Shown here piece after piece: positions 32,989 to 41,359 of a stretch of 64,000 bases of DNA; the stretch's first letter is position 1; each line of letters opens with the position of its first letter. The notes beneath the pieces were generated by a model. The model was not told the DNA's origin and did not search any database. It worked only from the letters and a program-made list of their open reading frames with translations. Made by a program: the position numbers and the translations under genes. This DNA is from Flavobacterium pallidum (GTDB taxonomy: Bacteria; Bacteroidota; Bacteroidia; Flavobacteriales; Flavobacteriaceae): NCBI RefSeq assembly GCF_003097535.1, contig NZ_CP029187.1, positions 496,001-560,000 of the forward strand, given 5' to 3'.

Positions 32989-33312
32989 ATGCAAAGAAAT
33001 TACTTTTTTATGTTTCTGCTAATGTGCTGCTTATCCTTCGCCGGTGTTTCCGCCCAGGATAACAAGACACAGCCTGCTGTTACTGAAGGGTTGAATTTCT
33101 ACCCTAATCCGGTTAGCAACGGCAAGATTTATATCACTTCTAAAAACAGCCTGGAAAAAGACATTGCCATTTTTGATGTATTGGGCAAAAAGGTCTTCCA
33201 GCAAACCACTACAAGTAAAGAGGTAAACATCTCTACGCTTTCTCCCGGCGTTTACATCATTAAAATCAAGGAAGGTGACGCTACGGCCACCAGAAAACTG
33301 ATTGTCAAGTAA
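32989..33312 (+). CDS. Mini-protein: signal peptide plus T9SS sorting domain only
   Basis: A 107-residue protein. The signal peptide ends SFAGVSAQ (residue 23), about ten residues follow (DNKTQPAVTE), and the rest is a complete type A sorting domain: GLNFYPNPVSNGKIYI, KDIAIFDVLGKKVFQ, LSPGVYIIKIKEG, TRKLIVK. There is no cargo. Its domain closely resembles that of the next gene (both YPNPVSNG, DVLGK, GVYI, TATRK), so it may be a remnant of a duplication or a free sorting domain that occupies the secretion or attachment machinery. It lies inside the PhoB-TonB block. Confidence 0.85.
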   Translation: MQRNYFFMFLLMCCLSFAGVSAQDNKTQPAVTEGLNFYPNPVSNGKIYITSKNSLEKDIAIFDVLGKKVFQQTTTSKEVNISTLSPGVYIIKIKEGDATATRKLIVK

Positions 33313-33395
33313 TTATTATTTTCAACATATTTACTTTTTGTTATAAATTAACCATTCTTTTACACTATTTGTTTTAAACAAAACAAAATTGTGTT

Positions 33396-33403
33396 TATCT
33401 TTG
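33396..33403 (+). promoter_or_regulatory. -7 element before the T9SS protein at 33434
   Basis: TATCTTTG matches TAnnTTTG and lies about 30 bp before the ATG. A palindromic TTGTTTTAAACAAAACAA stretch lies just upstream (33369-33386). No 11-bp TAAC array is seen here. Confidence 0.55.
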
Positions 33404-33433
33404 CCGCGTAAAAACTTAATTAAAATTCATAAA

Positions 33434-35224
33434 ATGAAAAAACTTTACACTTTATCTTTAGTGTTGTTTGCTTCCGCTGCTTCTTTTGCTCAGTTTTATT
33501 CTGAGAGCTTTGGAACGCCAACAGGAACGACACTTTTCCCTGCTTATGCAACAGGTACCGCTCCTGCGACATTTGACAATGGCGCTCCAATCGTTTATGG
33601 TGGAAATGCAGACGTAAGGATTACCGGTGCTTCTTCTGGTTATGCCGGTGCAACAGGAAGCGGAAATGCTTTTATCGGAACTGCAGCAGGCGTTGGAAAA
33701 GTGATGCAGATTGACGGTCTTGACACATCAGCTTACAACTCAGCGGATCTCGTATTGAGTTTTGGTATGACCATTTCAAATAATGGCGGAAACCCGATGA
33801 TACTGGAGCAAAGTACAGATGCTACAAACTGGTCTCCAATTGCCTATACTGCTGCTGCTACAGGATGGAACCTTGTGAGCATCGGTGGTGGCGCCATTGA
33901 ATCTTCAGGTACGTTATCCCTTAGATTTACGAATCCTGGTGGAACGGCACAGGTAAGGATCGATGATATCTCATTATCCGAAGGCGCTGTGACACCTGCC
34001 TGCAGCCTGATTTTCGGAACTGTGGCCAAATCCTGCGACGCTATAACCTCAGGAACAGATACTTATACTGTAACAATTCCTTTTACTGGTGGTGGTACAA
34101 ATCCTTACACGCTTAACGTTGATTCTGGATCTATCGGCGGCGATGACCCAACAAGCATGGATTCAGGAAACATTGTCATTACAGGCATTGCTGAAGGTAC
34201 TGCTATCGTTTTCACAGCTGAAGGAGGCGATTGTAACCTGACGGTAAACGTAACTTCACCTGATTGTACTCCTGCTCCAACCGGAGTAACGCTTCCATAC
34301 ACAAACAACTTTGCTTATGCTGCTGGTGCAACTTTGTCAGCTCAGCCAGACTGGACTATCCAAAGTGGTACAACTGATGAGATTATGGTTGCTGCAGGAA
34401 ATCTTGATTACACTGGAATAGCTTCTGTTGGGAATTCAATCACTTTTGATGGAACAGGAATTGACAATGCGATCATTTTTGACACACAAACTTCAGGTAC
34501 TGTGTATTATTCTTTTCTTTTGAATATTAGCTCAATGACTGGTGTAACAGAGCCTAACGGAGGTTATTTTGCAGGTTTGGGTTCAAGCGGAACTAATTTC
34601 GGAGCTACGCTTTGGTCTAAAGCTGTAAGCGACACTAGCTTTAATCTTGGTACTGAAGTTAGGACAGCCAGTGGAACAAATACGTCTTGGGCAGCTGATA
34701 CATACCAAACTGGCCAAACTTATTTTGCAGTTCTAGGCTATACATTTGGTGACGCTGCTACTGCATCGGATGATACAGTTAACCTATGGATCGATCCTAC
34801 AGTTGGTGGTGCACAACCAGCAACATCGACAATCGGAGATGCTCACACAGGAGCTGACCTTGCATCAATCAACAGATTCTTCTTCCGTCAGGACAGTGCT
34901 ACTGAAACTCCTGGAATCCAAATCGATGCATTGAGAATCGGTACTACATGGGAATCTGTAACAGCATCAAACCTTAGTATTAAAGACAACAATATTGCTG
35001 GCCTTAAAGTGTATCCAAACCCGGTATCTAACGGTACTTTCTTCATCGAGACTGCAGCAAATGCTGAGAAAGCAGTAGTGGTGTATGATGTATTGGGCAA
35101 GCAGGTTGTAAACACTACAACGACTACTAATGCAATAAATGTTTCCAACCTTAAAGGTGGTGTTTACATCGTAAAAATCACTGAAAACGGTAATACAGCT
35201 ACAAGGAAAATGGTTATCAAATAA
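33434..35224 (+). CDS. Secreted T9SS type A sorting-domain protein
   Basis: A 596-residue protein. The ATG at 33434 gives MKKLYTLSLVLFASAASFAQ, a clean signal peptide; the longer frame from 33389 is not needed. The middle is low in charge and rich in Thr, Ser, Gly and Asn, with two beta-sandwich-like parts (FGTPTGTTLFPAYATG ... RIDDISLSEG, and TLPYTNNFAYAAGATL ... IQIDALRIGTTWESV) resembling choice-of-anchor or laminin-G-like domains, separated by a Cys-containing linker. The last 75 residues are a sorting domain very like that of the preceding mini-protein. Probably a surface adhesin or binding protein; ligand unknown. Confidence 0.85.
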   Translation: MKKLYTLSLVLFASAASFAQFYSESFGTPTGTTLFPAYATGTAPATFDNGAPIVYGGNADVRITGASSGYAGATGSGNAFIGTAAGVGKVMQIDGLDTSAYNSADLVLSFGMTISNNGGNPMILEQSTDATNWSPIAYTAAATGWNLVSIGGGAIESSGTLSLRFTNPGGTAQVRIDDISLSEGAVTPACSLIFGTVAKSCDAITSGTDTYTVTIPFTGGGTNPYTLNVDSGSIGGDDPTSMDSGNIVITGIAEGTAIVFTAEGGDCNLTVNVTSPDCTPAPTGVTLPYTNNFAYAAGATLSAQPDWTIQSGTTDEIMVAAGNLDYTGIASVGNSITFDGTGIDNAIIFDTQTSGTVYYSFLLNISSMTGVTEPNGGYFAGLGSSGTNFGATLWSKAVSDTSFNLGTEVRTASGTNTSWAADTYQTGQTYFAVLGYTFGDAATASDDTVNLWIDPTVGGAQPATSTIGDAHTGADLASINRFFFRQDSATETPGIQIDALRIGTTWESVTASNLSIKDNNIAGLKVYPNPVSNGTFFIETAANAEKAVVVYDVLGKQVVNTTTTTNAINVSNLKGGVYIVKITENGNTATRKMVIK

Positions 35225-35244
35225 TCAACTTCTGATATGATTAT

Positions 35245-35273
35245 AAAAGCGCTCTTTATGGGCGCTTTTTTTA
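35245..35273 (+). terminator. Terminator behind the T9SS protein at 33434
   Basis: AAAAGCGC / GCGCTTTT with a nine-base loop, followed by a run of T. Confidence 0.9.
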
Positions 35274-35280
35274 TTTTAAT

Positions 35281-35288
35281 TACTTTTG
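35281..35288 (+). promoter_or_regulatory. -7 element before the LuxE-like gene
   Basis: TACTTTTG fits TAnnTTTG exactly. It overlaps the TTG at 35286, which argues for the downstream TTG at 35301 as the start and implies a leader of only a few bases. Confidence 0.5.
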
Positions 35289-35300
35289 CAAAAAAATCCC

Positions 35301-36281
35301 TTGATCAACCCCTCAGATATATTTACCATCTCTTCCCAGAAGCAATTTGAAAAAATGGCGCTGAAGGTATTCAGGTACCAGCATGAACACAATGCGGTTT
35401 ACAGGCAATTCTGCGACCTGCTGAAGACAGAAAAACAGGAAGTGAAATCACTCGTACAGATCCCATTCCTGCCCATACAGTTTTTTAAGACGCATAAAGT
35501 CCTTTCAGGCACAGATGAAGTGCAGGAAACCTTCACCAGCAGCGGGACAACGGGCATGGCAACGAGCCGGCACCTCATCGCCGATTTAAGCCTTTATGAA
35601 ACAAGTTACCGCAAAGCATTTACAGCTTTTTACGGAAATATAGAAGATTATGCTATATTGGCCCTGCTTCCCTCCTACCTGGAGCGTGAAGGTTCCTCAC
35701 TAATTTATATGGTTGAAGACCTGATCCGGATGACAAACAATCCGGACAGCGGTTTTTACCTGTTCAACCACGATGATCTGATAAAAAAAATGGCCCGGCT
35801 GGAATCACAAAATCAAAATACGATCCTTATTGGGGTCACCTATGGCTTATTGGATCTGCTCGAGAAACAATCTTTCAGCCTAGACAACACCATCATTATG
35901 GAAACCGGCGGGATGAAAGGCAGGCGCAAGGAGATGATCCGTGAGGAATTACATCAAGTCCTTTGTGAAGGTTTCGGGGTCAATGCCATCCATTCAGAGT
36001 ATGGCATGACAGAATTGCTGTCGCAGGCTTATTCTTTCGGAAACGGTATTTTTGAATGCCCGCCCTGGATGCATATCATGATCCGTGATACAGAAGATGC
36101 GTTAACTTATATGGAAGACGGAAAGACAGGCGGCATCAATGTTATTGATCTGGCAAATATCAATTCCTGTTCGTTTATAGCCACGCAGGATTTGGGAAAA
36201 AAATACCCCAACAGTGCTTTCGAAGTGCTGGGGCGTTTTGATCATTCGGACGTCCGTGGATGTAACCTGATGGTATTGTAA
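35301..36281 (+). CDS. LuxE-like acyl-protein synthetase/acyltransferase
   Basis: About 326 residues of the LuxE domain family, distant relatives of AMP-forming acyl ligases. Seen: TFTSSGTTGMATSRH (P-loop-like adenylation motif), IIMETGGMKGRRKEM, and HSEYGMTELLSQAYSFG, matching A5/A7-like motifs. LuxE activates fatty acids in bioluminescence; other members occur in exopolysaccharide and lipid loci, and this one's substrate is unknown. Starts: the frame allows TTG at 35286, TTG at 35301 and ATG at 35355; 35301 is chosen because a -7 element covers 35286. Confidence in the start is low. Confidence 0.85.
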   Translation: MINPSDIFTISSQKQFEKMALKVFRYQHEHNAVYRQFCDLLKTEKQEVKSLVQIPFLPIQFFKTHKVLSGTDEVQETFTSSGTTGMATSRHLIADLSLYETSYRKAFTAFYGNIEDYAILALLPSYLEREGSSLIYMVEDLIRMTNNPDSGFYLFNHDDLIKKMARLESQNQNTILIGVTYGLLDLLEKQSFSLDNTIIMETGGMKGRRKEMIREELHQVLCEGFGVNAIHSEYGMTELLSQAYSFGNGIFECPPWMHIMIRDTEDALTYMEDGKTGGINVIDLANINSCSFIATQDLGKKYPNSAFEVLGRFDHSDVRGCNLMVL

Positions 36282-38801
36282 TTATTGTTTTATCAGCTTT
36301 AGGGTTTCTACTCCATTTTCCGATTTAAGTTTCAAGAGATAGATTCCGGCAGACATTCCTGAAAGATTCATCTCAGCACGATTGGCATTGATATTTTCAG
36401 ACAACAGGCTTTTTCCTGAAATATCCATCAGCTCCAAAGACTTTATCATTTTGCTTCCGGTCATTGAAACCGACACTTTATCTTTCGCCGGATTTGGATA
36501 TACCCTAAAATCTGTTTCACTTACGTCGTTAACACCGAGCTGCGACACAAATTCCGTCTGGAAAGTATTTGTAACAATAGCAGGGTTAAAATCAAAATAA
36601 ATAGATGCGGTATTCGGGATGATATCACCCAATTCAAAACCTGGTTCCGGTTTCACTTCAAAAGTGACATAACCATGCCCTATTGTGGTATTTTCTTCTG
36701 ATGGTGGCAAATCAATTGCTGTAAACTTCCATGTCAGTTCGTTCCCGTTGCGTTCCAGCACATAGGGCGCGGAAGCGCCAACCATACGGACGGTATTCTC
36801 ATCCAACATCGCATCAAGGGTATCGGTTATGGAAACATTTTGCGCATTGGCGGTTCCGGTATTCTCAAACTGGATTGTGTAGGTAAGGGTATCATCCGCA
36901 GAAAAACCAGAGAAAAGGATTTTCCCGCCATGTTTTTCAGTTTTATCATTCGGGTCCCACGAACCCACAATCATTGCCGTTGAAAAATCGCTGTTGTTGT
37001 ATGGAAAAGCATCATTTTCAGAAATGTTCCCGCTTACGGTATTGGTAAGTAATTGCCCTAAATCCACCTCAGGGATTGGCGGAACCTGCATCATTACATA
37101 CATATAGCGGGTTTCGAAAGGCTGAAGGTCTGTAAAATTATAGGTAAACCCTGAAGCAGAAACAATGGCACCCGGCTCAGAAACCGCTGTGACAGTTGTC
37201 AATCCGTCAGCATTAAAAAATACGGTGCCCGAAGCAATGGCCTGGCTGCCGTTGTTGGTATATTCAACAAGATTCTGGTATTCAAATCCCGGTCTCGGCG
37301 GAAATCCAGCCTGTAGCAAACTGACTTTCAAATCATATGATGCAGACACGGCTGTTACCGGAAAATAATACGTGGTATCACTGCTGGGTGTAATATTTTC
37401 ATATGACGCTGTTGTTAGCGTGTACAATGAAGCATATTGAGGATCAATTTCAAAATAAACATCATAAGAGTCCATGGACGAACCATAAATCAACGCCTCT
37501 CCCAAATACGGGTAGATGTATTGCTGATCTTCTGTGTCGTTTTTAACATAACGGAATTGTCCTAATGAAAATGCAGCTTCCCCATCATCTTTGATGTTAT
37601 TGCCATTGGCATCCACAAAAGCCTTCAGCCTGATGCCGCCGGAAGGAAACACCGTGATGGTAATGATGTTAGTCTGCGTTGCCAGCAATGTTTGCCCCGT
37701 GACATCGTAGCCGTCTACCGTTGAAACAAAATCCAGTGCGCCATTGGCAATATCCTGTTCCGTAACAATATAATGGCCTGTCAGGCTCGTTACAACTCCG
37801 GGCAGCAATGTCCCTACAACTCCGTTATTGTCTAACACCATACCCTGTGGAATCGCAGTGCTGAGCGTCACATTGTAAAGCGTAACCATTCCTGTATTGG
37901 TTATATCGTATGTCATAACGATTTCATTACCATTTTGATAGGTAGTCATCATCATAGACAGTTCCGGGGCCGGGGCCTGATTGAGCATTGTAACCGTGGG
38001 GTTGTCATTCCCGTTTTCAGGATTCCCCTCATCTGAAACATCTGTAACCTGGTTTCCTGCCGGATCCGTTCCGATTACAGCCGCAGAATTGATTACAAAA
38101 CCTGCATTTACATTCGCATCGGTAATAATATAAGCCGTGGCAAGGAAAGCCGTCTGCCCGGGAAGCAATGTTGACGGTGTCACAGGAACAAGAATCGAAC
38201 CCGTCAACGCGTCATTGATGGCAAGGTTACTGATGGTGGTAGTTCCCGTATTGGTTACCGTAAAGTAATACGTGATGAGATCACCTGCCTGGCCATTTCC
38301 ATTAACAGCGGCTGTTTTTATAAGCTGGAGCGAAGAAATGTTCTGCGGTGGCGTAAGCAAAGTGATCGTCGGGTTGCTGTCGCCGTTTGAAGGATCGCCG
38401 TCGTCCGAACTCATGTCGAAATCAGCACCATCCTGAGTAGAGACATGGATCGTAGCAGTATTCTCCACAAAGCCTGCATCGATATCATTCTGGTTGATAA
38501 TATAATTCGAGTTGAAATTCCTGCTGTCACCGGGATACAACGTTTGCATGTCTAAATTATCCATTCCCACCAGCGGATCAGTCAATGTTATCGTCATTGG
38601 AACCGGACCGTTATTGACAATGTGAAACGTATAAGCGATATTGTCGCCCGGACTCAGCCCAACCGGATTCACATCCAGGTAAATACCGGTTACGAAAAAT
38701 TCTACAGGGCCGGATACGGTTTTATCACGCGCCATCAGGCCTGAAAATTGAAGTACGGAGAAGAGAAGCGCAAGCAGAAACGGAGTGTAGTTTTTTTTCA
38801 T
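36282..38801 (-). CDS. Large T9SS protein with DUF11-like repeats
   Basis: An 839-residue surface protein. Signal peptide MKKNYTPFLLALLFSVLQFS with cleavage near LMA-RD. The N-terminal half holds repeated units around DAGFVENTATIHVST and NAGFVINSAAVIGTD, each ending in DDGDPSNGDSNPTI or DEGNPENGNDNPTV: two to three DUF11/DUF7507-type sandwich repeats. Then VGSWDPNDKTEKHGGKILF, a motif typical of large flavobacterial surface proteins, another DUF11 unit, and a sorting domain ending KLKSENGVETLKLIKQ. Probably an extended stalk or adhesin. It ends next to the LuxE-like gene, converging tail to tail. Confidence 0.9.
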   Translation of the reverse strand: MKKNYTPFLLALLFSVLQFSGLMARDKTVSGPVEFFVTGIYLDVNPVGLSPGDNIAYTFHIVNNGPVPMTITLTDPLVGMDNLDMQTLYPGDSRNFNSNYIINQNDIDAGFVENTATIHVSTQDGADFDMSSDDGDPSNGDSNPTITLLTPPQNISSLQLIKTAAVNGNGQAGDLITYYFTVTNTGTTTISNLAINDALTGSILVPVTPSTLLPGQTAFLATAYIITDANVNAGFVINSAAVIGTDPAGNQVTDVSDEGNPENGNDNPTVTMLNQAPAPELSMMMTTYQNGNEIVMTYDITNTGMVTLYNVTLSTAIPQGMVLDNNGVVGTLLPGVVTSLTGHYIVTEQDIANGALDFVSTVDGYDVTGQTLLATQTNIITITVFPSGGIRLKAFVDANGNNIKDDGEAAFSLGQFRYVKNDTEDQQYIYPYLGEALIYGSSMDSYDVYFEIDPQYASLYTLTTASYENITPSSDTTYYFPVTAVSASYDLKVSLLQAGFPPRPGFEYQNLVEYTNNGSQAIASGTVFFNADGLTTVTAVSEPGAIVSASGFTYNFTDLQPFETRYMYVMMQVPPIPEVDLGQLLTNTVSGNISENDAFPYNNSDFSTAMIVGSWDPNDKTEKHGGKILFSGFSADDTLTYTIQFENTGTANAQNVSITDTLDAMLDENTVRMVGASAPYVLERNGNELTWKFTAIDLPPSEENTTIGHGYVTFEVKPEPGFELGDIIPNTASIYFDFNPAIVTNTFQTEFVSQLGVNDVSETDFRVYPNPAKDKVSVSMTGSKMIKSLELMDISGKSLLSENINANRAEMNLSGMSAGIYLLKLKSENGVETLKLIKQ

Positions 38802-38819
38802 AATTGGAAATTTATTGGT

Positions 38820-38827
38820 CAAATATA
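38820..38827 (-). promoter_or_regulatory. -7 element before the large T9SS protein
   Basis: TATATTTG on the minus strand, about 20 bp before the ATG at 38801. A TTTG 15 bp further upstream is closer than the usual -33 spacing. Confidence 0.45.
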
Positions 38828-38873
38828 TTCTTTTTAACAGGCCAAAGGCACGCGTAGTCAAAGTGCTACAACA

Positions 38874-39311
38874 TCATTTCAGGTAAAGGCAATGGTTGTA
38901 ATAATCAATAATCCCTTTGCCTTTCATCAGCACATCGGCCCCAATGATCCCATGCACGGTCTTTACCCCATGCTGTGTCAAAGCTTCATTTACATGTGAC
39001 AAATCAAAAATAACGAGGTCAAGATCATCACATTTCCAGCGTACTACCTGCAATTGGTTGCCCAATGACAATTGCGTTACCATTCCCGTAGCGCCGGCAC
39101 CGGCAGCTTTGGTTTTGGATTTTTTGGCTTTCAACAAGAACAGTTCAATGGACTCAAACCCTACACAGCTGTTTGAAGCGCCTGTATCCAGAATGAAATT
39201 TCCCGCGACACCATTGATTTTTGCTTTAATAAGTAAATGCTGGGTTTTGGTAATCCTGAACTTGATTTTTTTATACTTTTCCTGTTTCAGGATGTCGTGA
39301 AGGTCTTTCAT
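38874..39311 (-). CDS. Retropepsin-like aspartic protease
   Basis: A 145-residue single-domain aspartic protease of the retropepsin fold. The active site is FILDTGASNSCVGF (DTGA), and the conserved late motif HGIIGADVLMKGKGIIDY contains the hydrophobic-Gly-x-Asp pair. Such proteins must dimerise to form one active site. There is no signal peptide, so it is cytosolic. Bacterial members have been linked to proteolytic control, but no substrate can be named here. A -7 element (TATTTTTG, 39328-39335) lies just upstream. Confidence 0.9.
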   Translation of the reverse strand: MKDLHDILKQEKYKKIKFRITKTQHLLIKAKINGVAGNFILDTGASNSCVGFESIELFLLKAKKSKTKAAGAGATGMVTQLSLGNQLQVVRWKCDDLDLVIFDLSHVNEALTQHGVKTVHGIIGADVLMKGKGIIDYYNHCLYLK

Positions 39312-39327
39312 AATCTCGGTTGAGTGT

Positions 39328-39335
39328 CAAAAATA
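39328..39335 (-). promoter_or_regulatory. -7 element before the retropepsin gene
   Basis: TATTTTTG on the minus strand, about 17 bp before the ATG, fits TAnnTTTG. Confidence 0.45.
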
Positions 39336-39368
39336 GCCAAAATCCGAAAACCTTTGGCCTCAAAAAAC

Positions 39369-39376
39369 TAACTTTG
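39369..39376 (+). promoter_or_regulatory. -7 element before the TatD gene
   Basis: TAACTTTG fits TAnnTTTG and stands 16 bp before the ATG at 39393; together with the retropepsin element it makes a divergent promoter region of about 80 bp. Confidence 0.5.
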
Positions 39377-39392
39377 CATTTTATTTAAATTT

Positions 39393-40160
39393 ATGCTCCT
39401 TACCGACACCCACGCCCATATTTACAGCGAAGAATTTGCCGACGACCGCGACGCGATGATGCAACGCGCGTTTGAATCCGGTGTGAAGCGTATTTTCGTG
39501 CCATCAATCGGTTCGTCATACACTGACAAAATGTATGCGATGGAAGCGCAATATCCAGAGTCCGTTTTCCTGATGATGGGTCTGCACCCGACGTATGTCA
39601 AAGAAAACTTCGAAGCTGAATTACAGCATGTGGAACATGAACTTTCCCGTCGGAAGTTCGCTGCCATAGGCGAAATCGGGATCGACCTGTATTGGGACAA
39701 ATCGACCTTAGACATCCAGAAAATCGCTTTCCGCAGGCAGATCCAATGGGCGAAACAGTACAAATTGCCCATCAACATTCATTGCCGCGAAGCTTTTGAT
39801 GAAATTTTCGAAATCCTTGAAGAAGAAAAATCTCGGGAATTATGGGGGATCTTCCATTGCTTCGCCGGAGATTATCAACAGGCGCTGCAAGCCATTTCAC
39901 TGAATATGAAACTCGGGATCGGCGGTGTGGTCACTTTTAAAAACGGAAAAATCGACCAATTCCTGAACCAGATCGACATCAGCAATATCGTTTTGGAAAC
40001 CGATGCGCCATACCTCGCTCCGGTACCTTTCCGCGGCAAGCGCAACGAAAGCAGTTACATCAGCAATGTAGTGGCAAAGCTTTCAGAAATTTACGGACTT
40101 CCGGCAGGCGACATCGCCCACATTACTACAGAAAATTCGAAAGCTGTTTTTGGGATTTAA
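39393..40160 (+). CDS. TatD-family metal-dependent hydrolase
   Basis: A 255-residue TIM-barrel hydrolase. Metal ligands are seen in order: DTHAHIYSEEF (HxH), AIGEIGIDLYWD (Glu), NIHCREAF (His), FHCFAGD (His) and LETDAPYLAPVPFRGKRNE (Asp). TatD enzymes act as 3'-5' DNA exonucleases or as D-amino-acyl-tRNA deacylases, depending on the member. Length and motifs are typical. It is followed 60 bp later by an acyltransferase gene on the same strand. Confidence 0.94.
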   Translation: MLLTDTHAHIYSEEFADDRDAMMQRAFESGVKRIFVPSIGSSYTDKMYAMEAQYPESVFLMMGLHPTYVKENFEAELQHVEHELSRRKFAAIGEIGIDLYWDKSTLDIQKIAFRRQIQWAKQYKLPINIHCREAFDEIFEILEEEKSRELWGIFHCFAGDYQQALQAISLNMKLGIGGVVTFKNGKIDQFLNQIDISNIVLETDAPYLAPVPFRGKRNESSYISNVVAKLSEIYGLPAGDIAHITTENSKAVFGI

Positions 40161-40222
40161 TAAAAAGAAAACAAGCATGTCAATAAATTTTCGTTCTTTT
40201 GTTAAGCTATTAAAAATCCGAC

Positions 40223-41359
40223 ATGCAGAAGTTTGACGCCATTCGTCCTTTTTATGATGCCGAAGTAAACGAGGCCATCCAGAAAGTCGCAAACCATCCG
40301 ATGATGAAAGCGCTGATGAATTTTACTTTTCCGGATCTGGCCGATGATGTCTGGAAGGAACAGCTTAAACGCACCTATTCCATCCGCGATTTCCAATGCA
40401 ATTACATCTATCAGTCTGTGCAGCAGGTGCTTCGCAAGAGCTCGGACGGCCTGACGACTTCAGGTTTTGAAAAGCTTGAGCCGAATACTTCTTATCTTTT
40501 TATCTCAAACCACCGCGATATCATCCTCGATACGTCGTTGATCAACGCCTCGCTTTTCGATCACGGATTGGTCATGACGGCCTCTGCGATTGGTGACAAC
40601 CTTGTCAAAAAATCATTTTTGCATGCGCTTTCAAGACTGAACAGGAATTTCCTCGTGCTGCGCGGGCTCCCGCCAAGGGAATTGCTGCAAAGTTCAAAAT
40701 TGATGGCAGAATATATTGCGCAATTGCTGCTACGCGAAAATCGTTCCGTATGGATTGCACAGCGCGAGGGCCGCACCAAAGACGGGAATGATGCCACACA
40801 TCCGGGTGTTTTGAAAATGCTCGCCATGGGATCGGATGAAAATAATCTGATGGATTATTTCAGGAAAGTAAGATTGGTCCCGATTTCTATTTCGTATGAA
40901 TATGATCCGACCGATGCTTTGAAGATGCCGCAACTGATGGCTGAAGCGAACAACGAAATTTACATCAAGGAAAAAAACGAAGATTTCATGACGCTGCTCA
41001 GCGGAATCATGGGCCAGAAAAAACGCATCCACATTCACGTGGGTGACGTTTTGGATGATGAAATTGAGGCCATCAAGCAGGAATTCGACAACTCCAACAA
41101 GCAAATCCAGGCTTTGGCACAGGCGATTGACGATTCGATTTTATCTTCATACCATCTTTGGCCTACAAATTATATCGCTTACGACATCCAGAACAATACT
41201 GACAAATACAAATCACATTACACTGAAAATGAAAAAATGCTGTTCGAGCGCCGCCTTGAAATGCGTATCGATGAAAGTGACCCTATGCAGGTGCAGCGTT
41301 TCCTCGCGATGTATGCCAATCCTGTAGTGAATAAATCAAAATACCACAATGTCGTCTAA
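40223..41359 (+). CDS. 1-acyl-sn-glycerol-3-phosphate acyltransferase-like protein
   Basis: A 378-residue PlsC-type acyltransferase. The catalytic H-x4-D is in ISNHRDIILDTSL, and the phosphate-binding motif corresponds to WIAQREGRTKDGNDATHPG (normally FPEGTRS-like). It is much longer than PlsC of E. coli, with about 90 extra N-terminal and 100 extra C-terminal residues; similar long forms occur in other Bacteroidota. It overlaps ansA by 11 bp, so the two are coupled. Phospholipid synthesis is the likely role, but the acceptor is not proven. Confidence 0.85.
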   Translation: MQKFDAIRPFYDAEVNEAIQKVANHPMMKALMNFTFPDLADDVWKEQLKRTYSIRDFQCNYIYQSVQQVLRKSSDGLTTSGFEKLEPNTSYLFISNHRDIILDTSLINASLFDHGLVMTASAIGDNLVKKSFLHALSRLNRNFLVLRGLPPRELLQSSKLMAEYIAQLLLRENRSVWIAQREGRTKDGNDATHPGVLKMLAMGSDENNLMDYFRKVRLVPISISYEYDPTDALKMPQLMAEANNEIYIKEKNEDFMTLLSGIMGQKKRIHIHVGDVLDDEIEAIKQEFDNSNKQIQALAQAIDDSILSSYHLWPTNYIAYDIQNNTDKYKSHYTENEKMLFERRLEMRIDESDPMQVQRFLAMYANPVVNKSKYHNVV

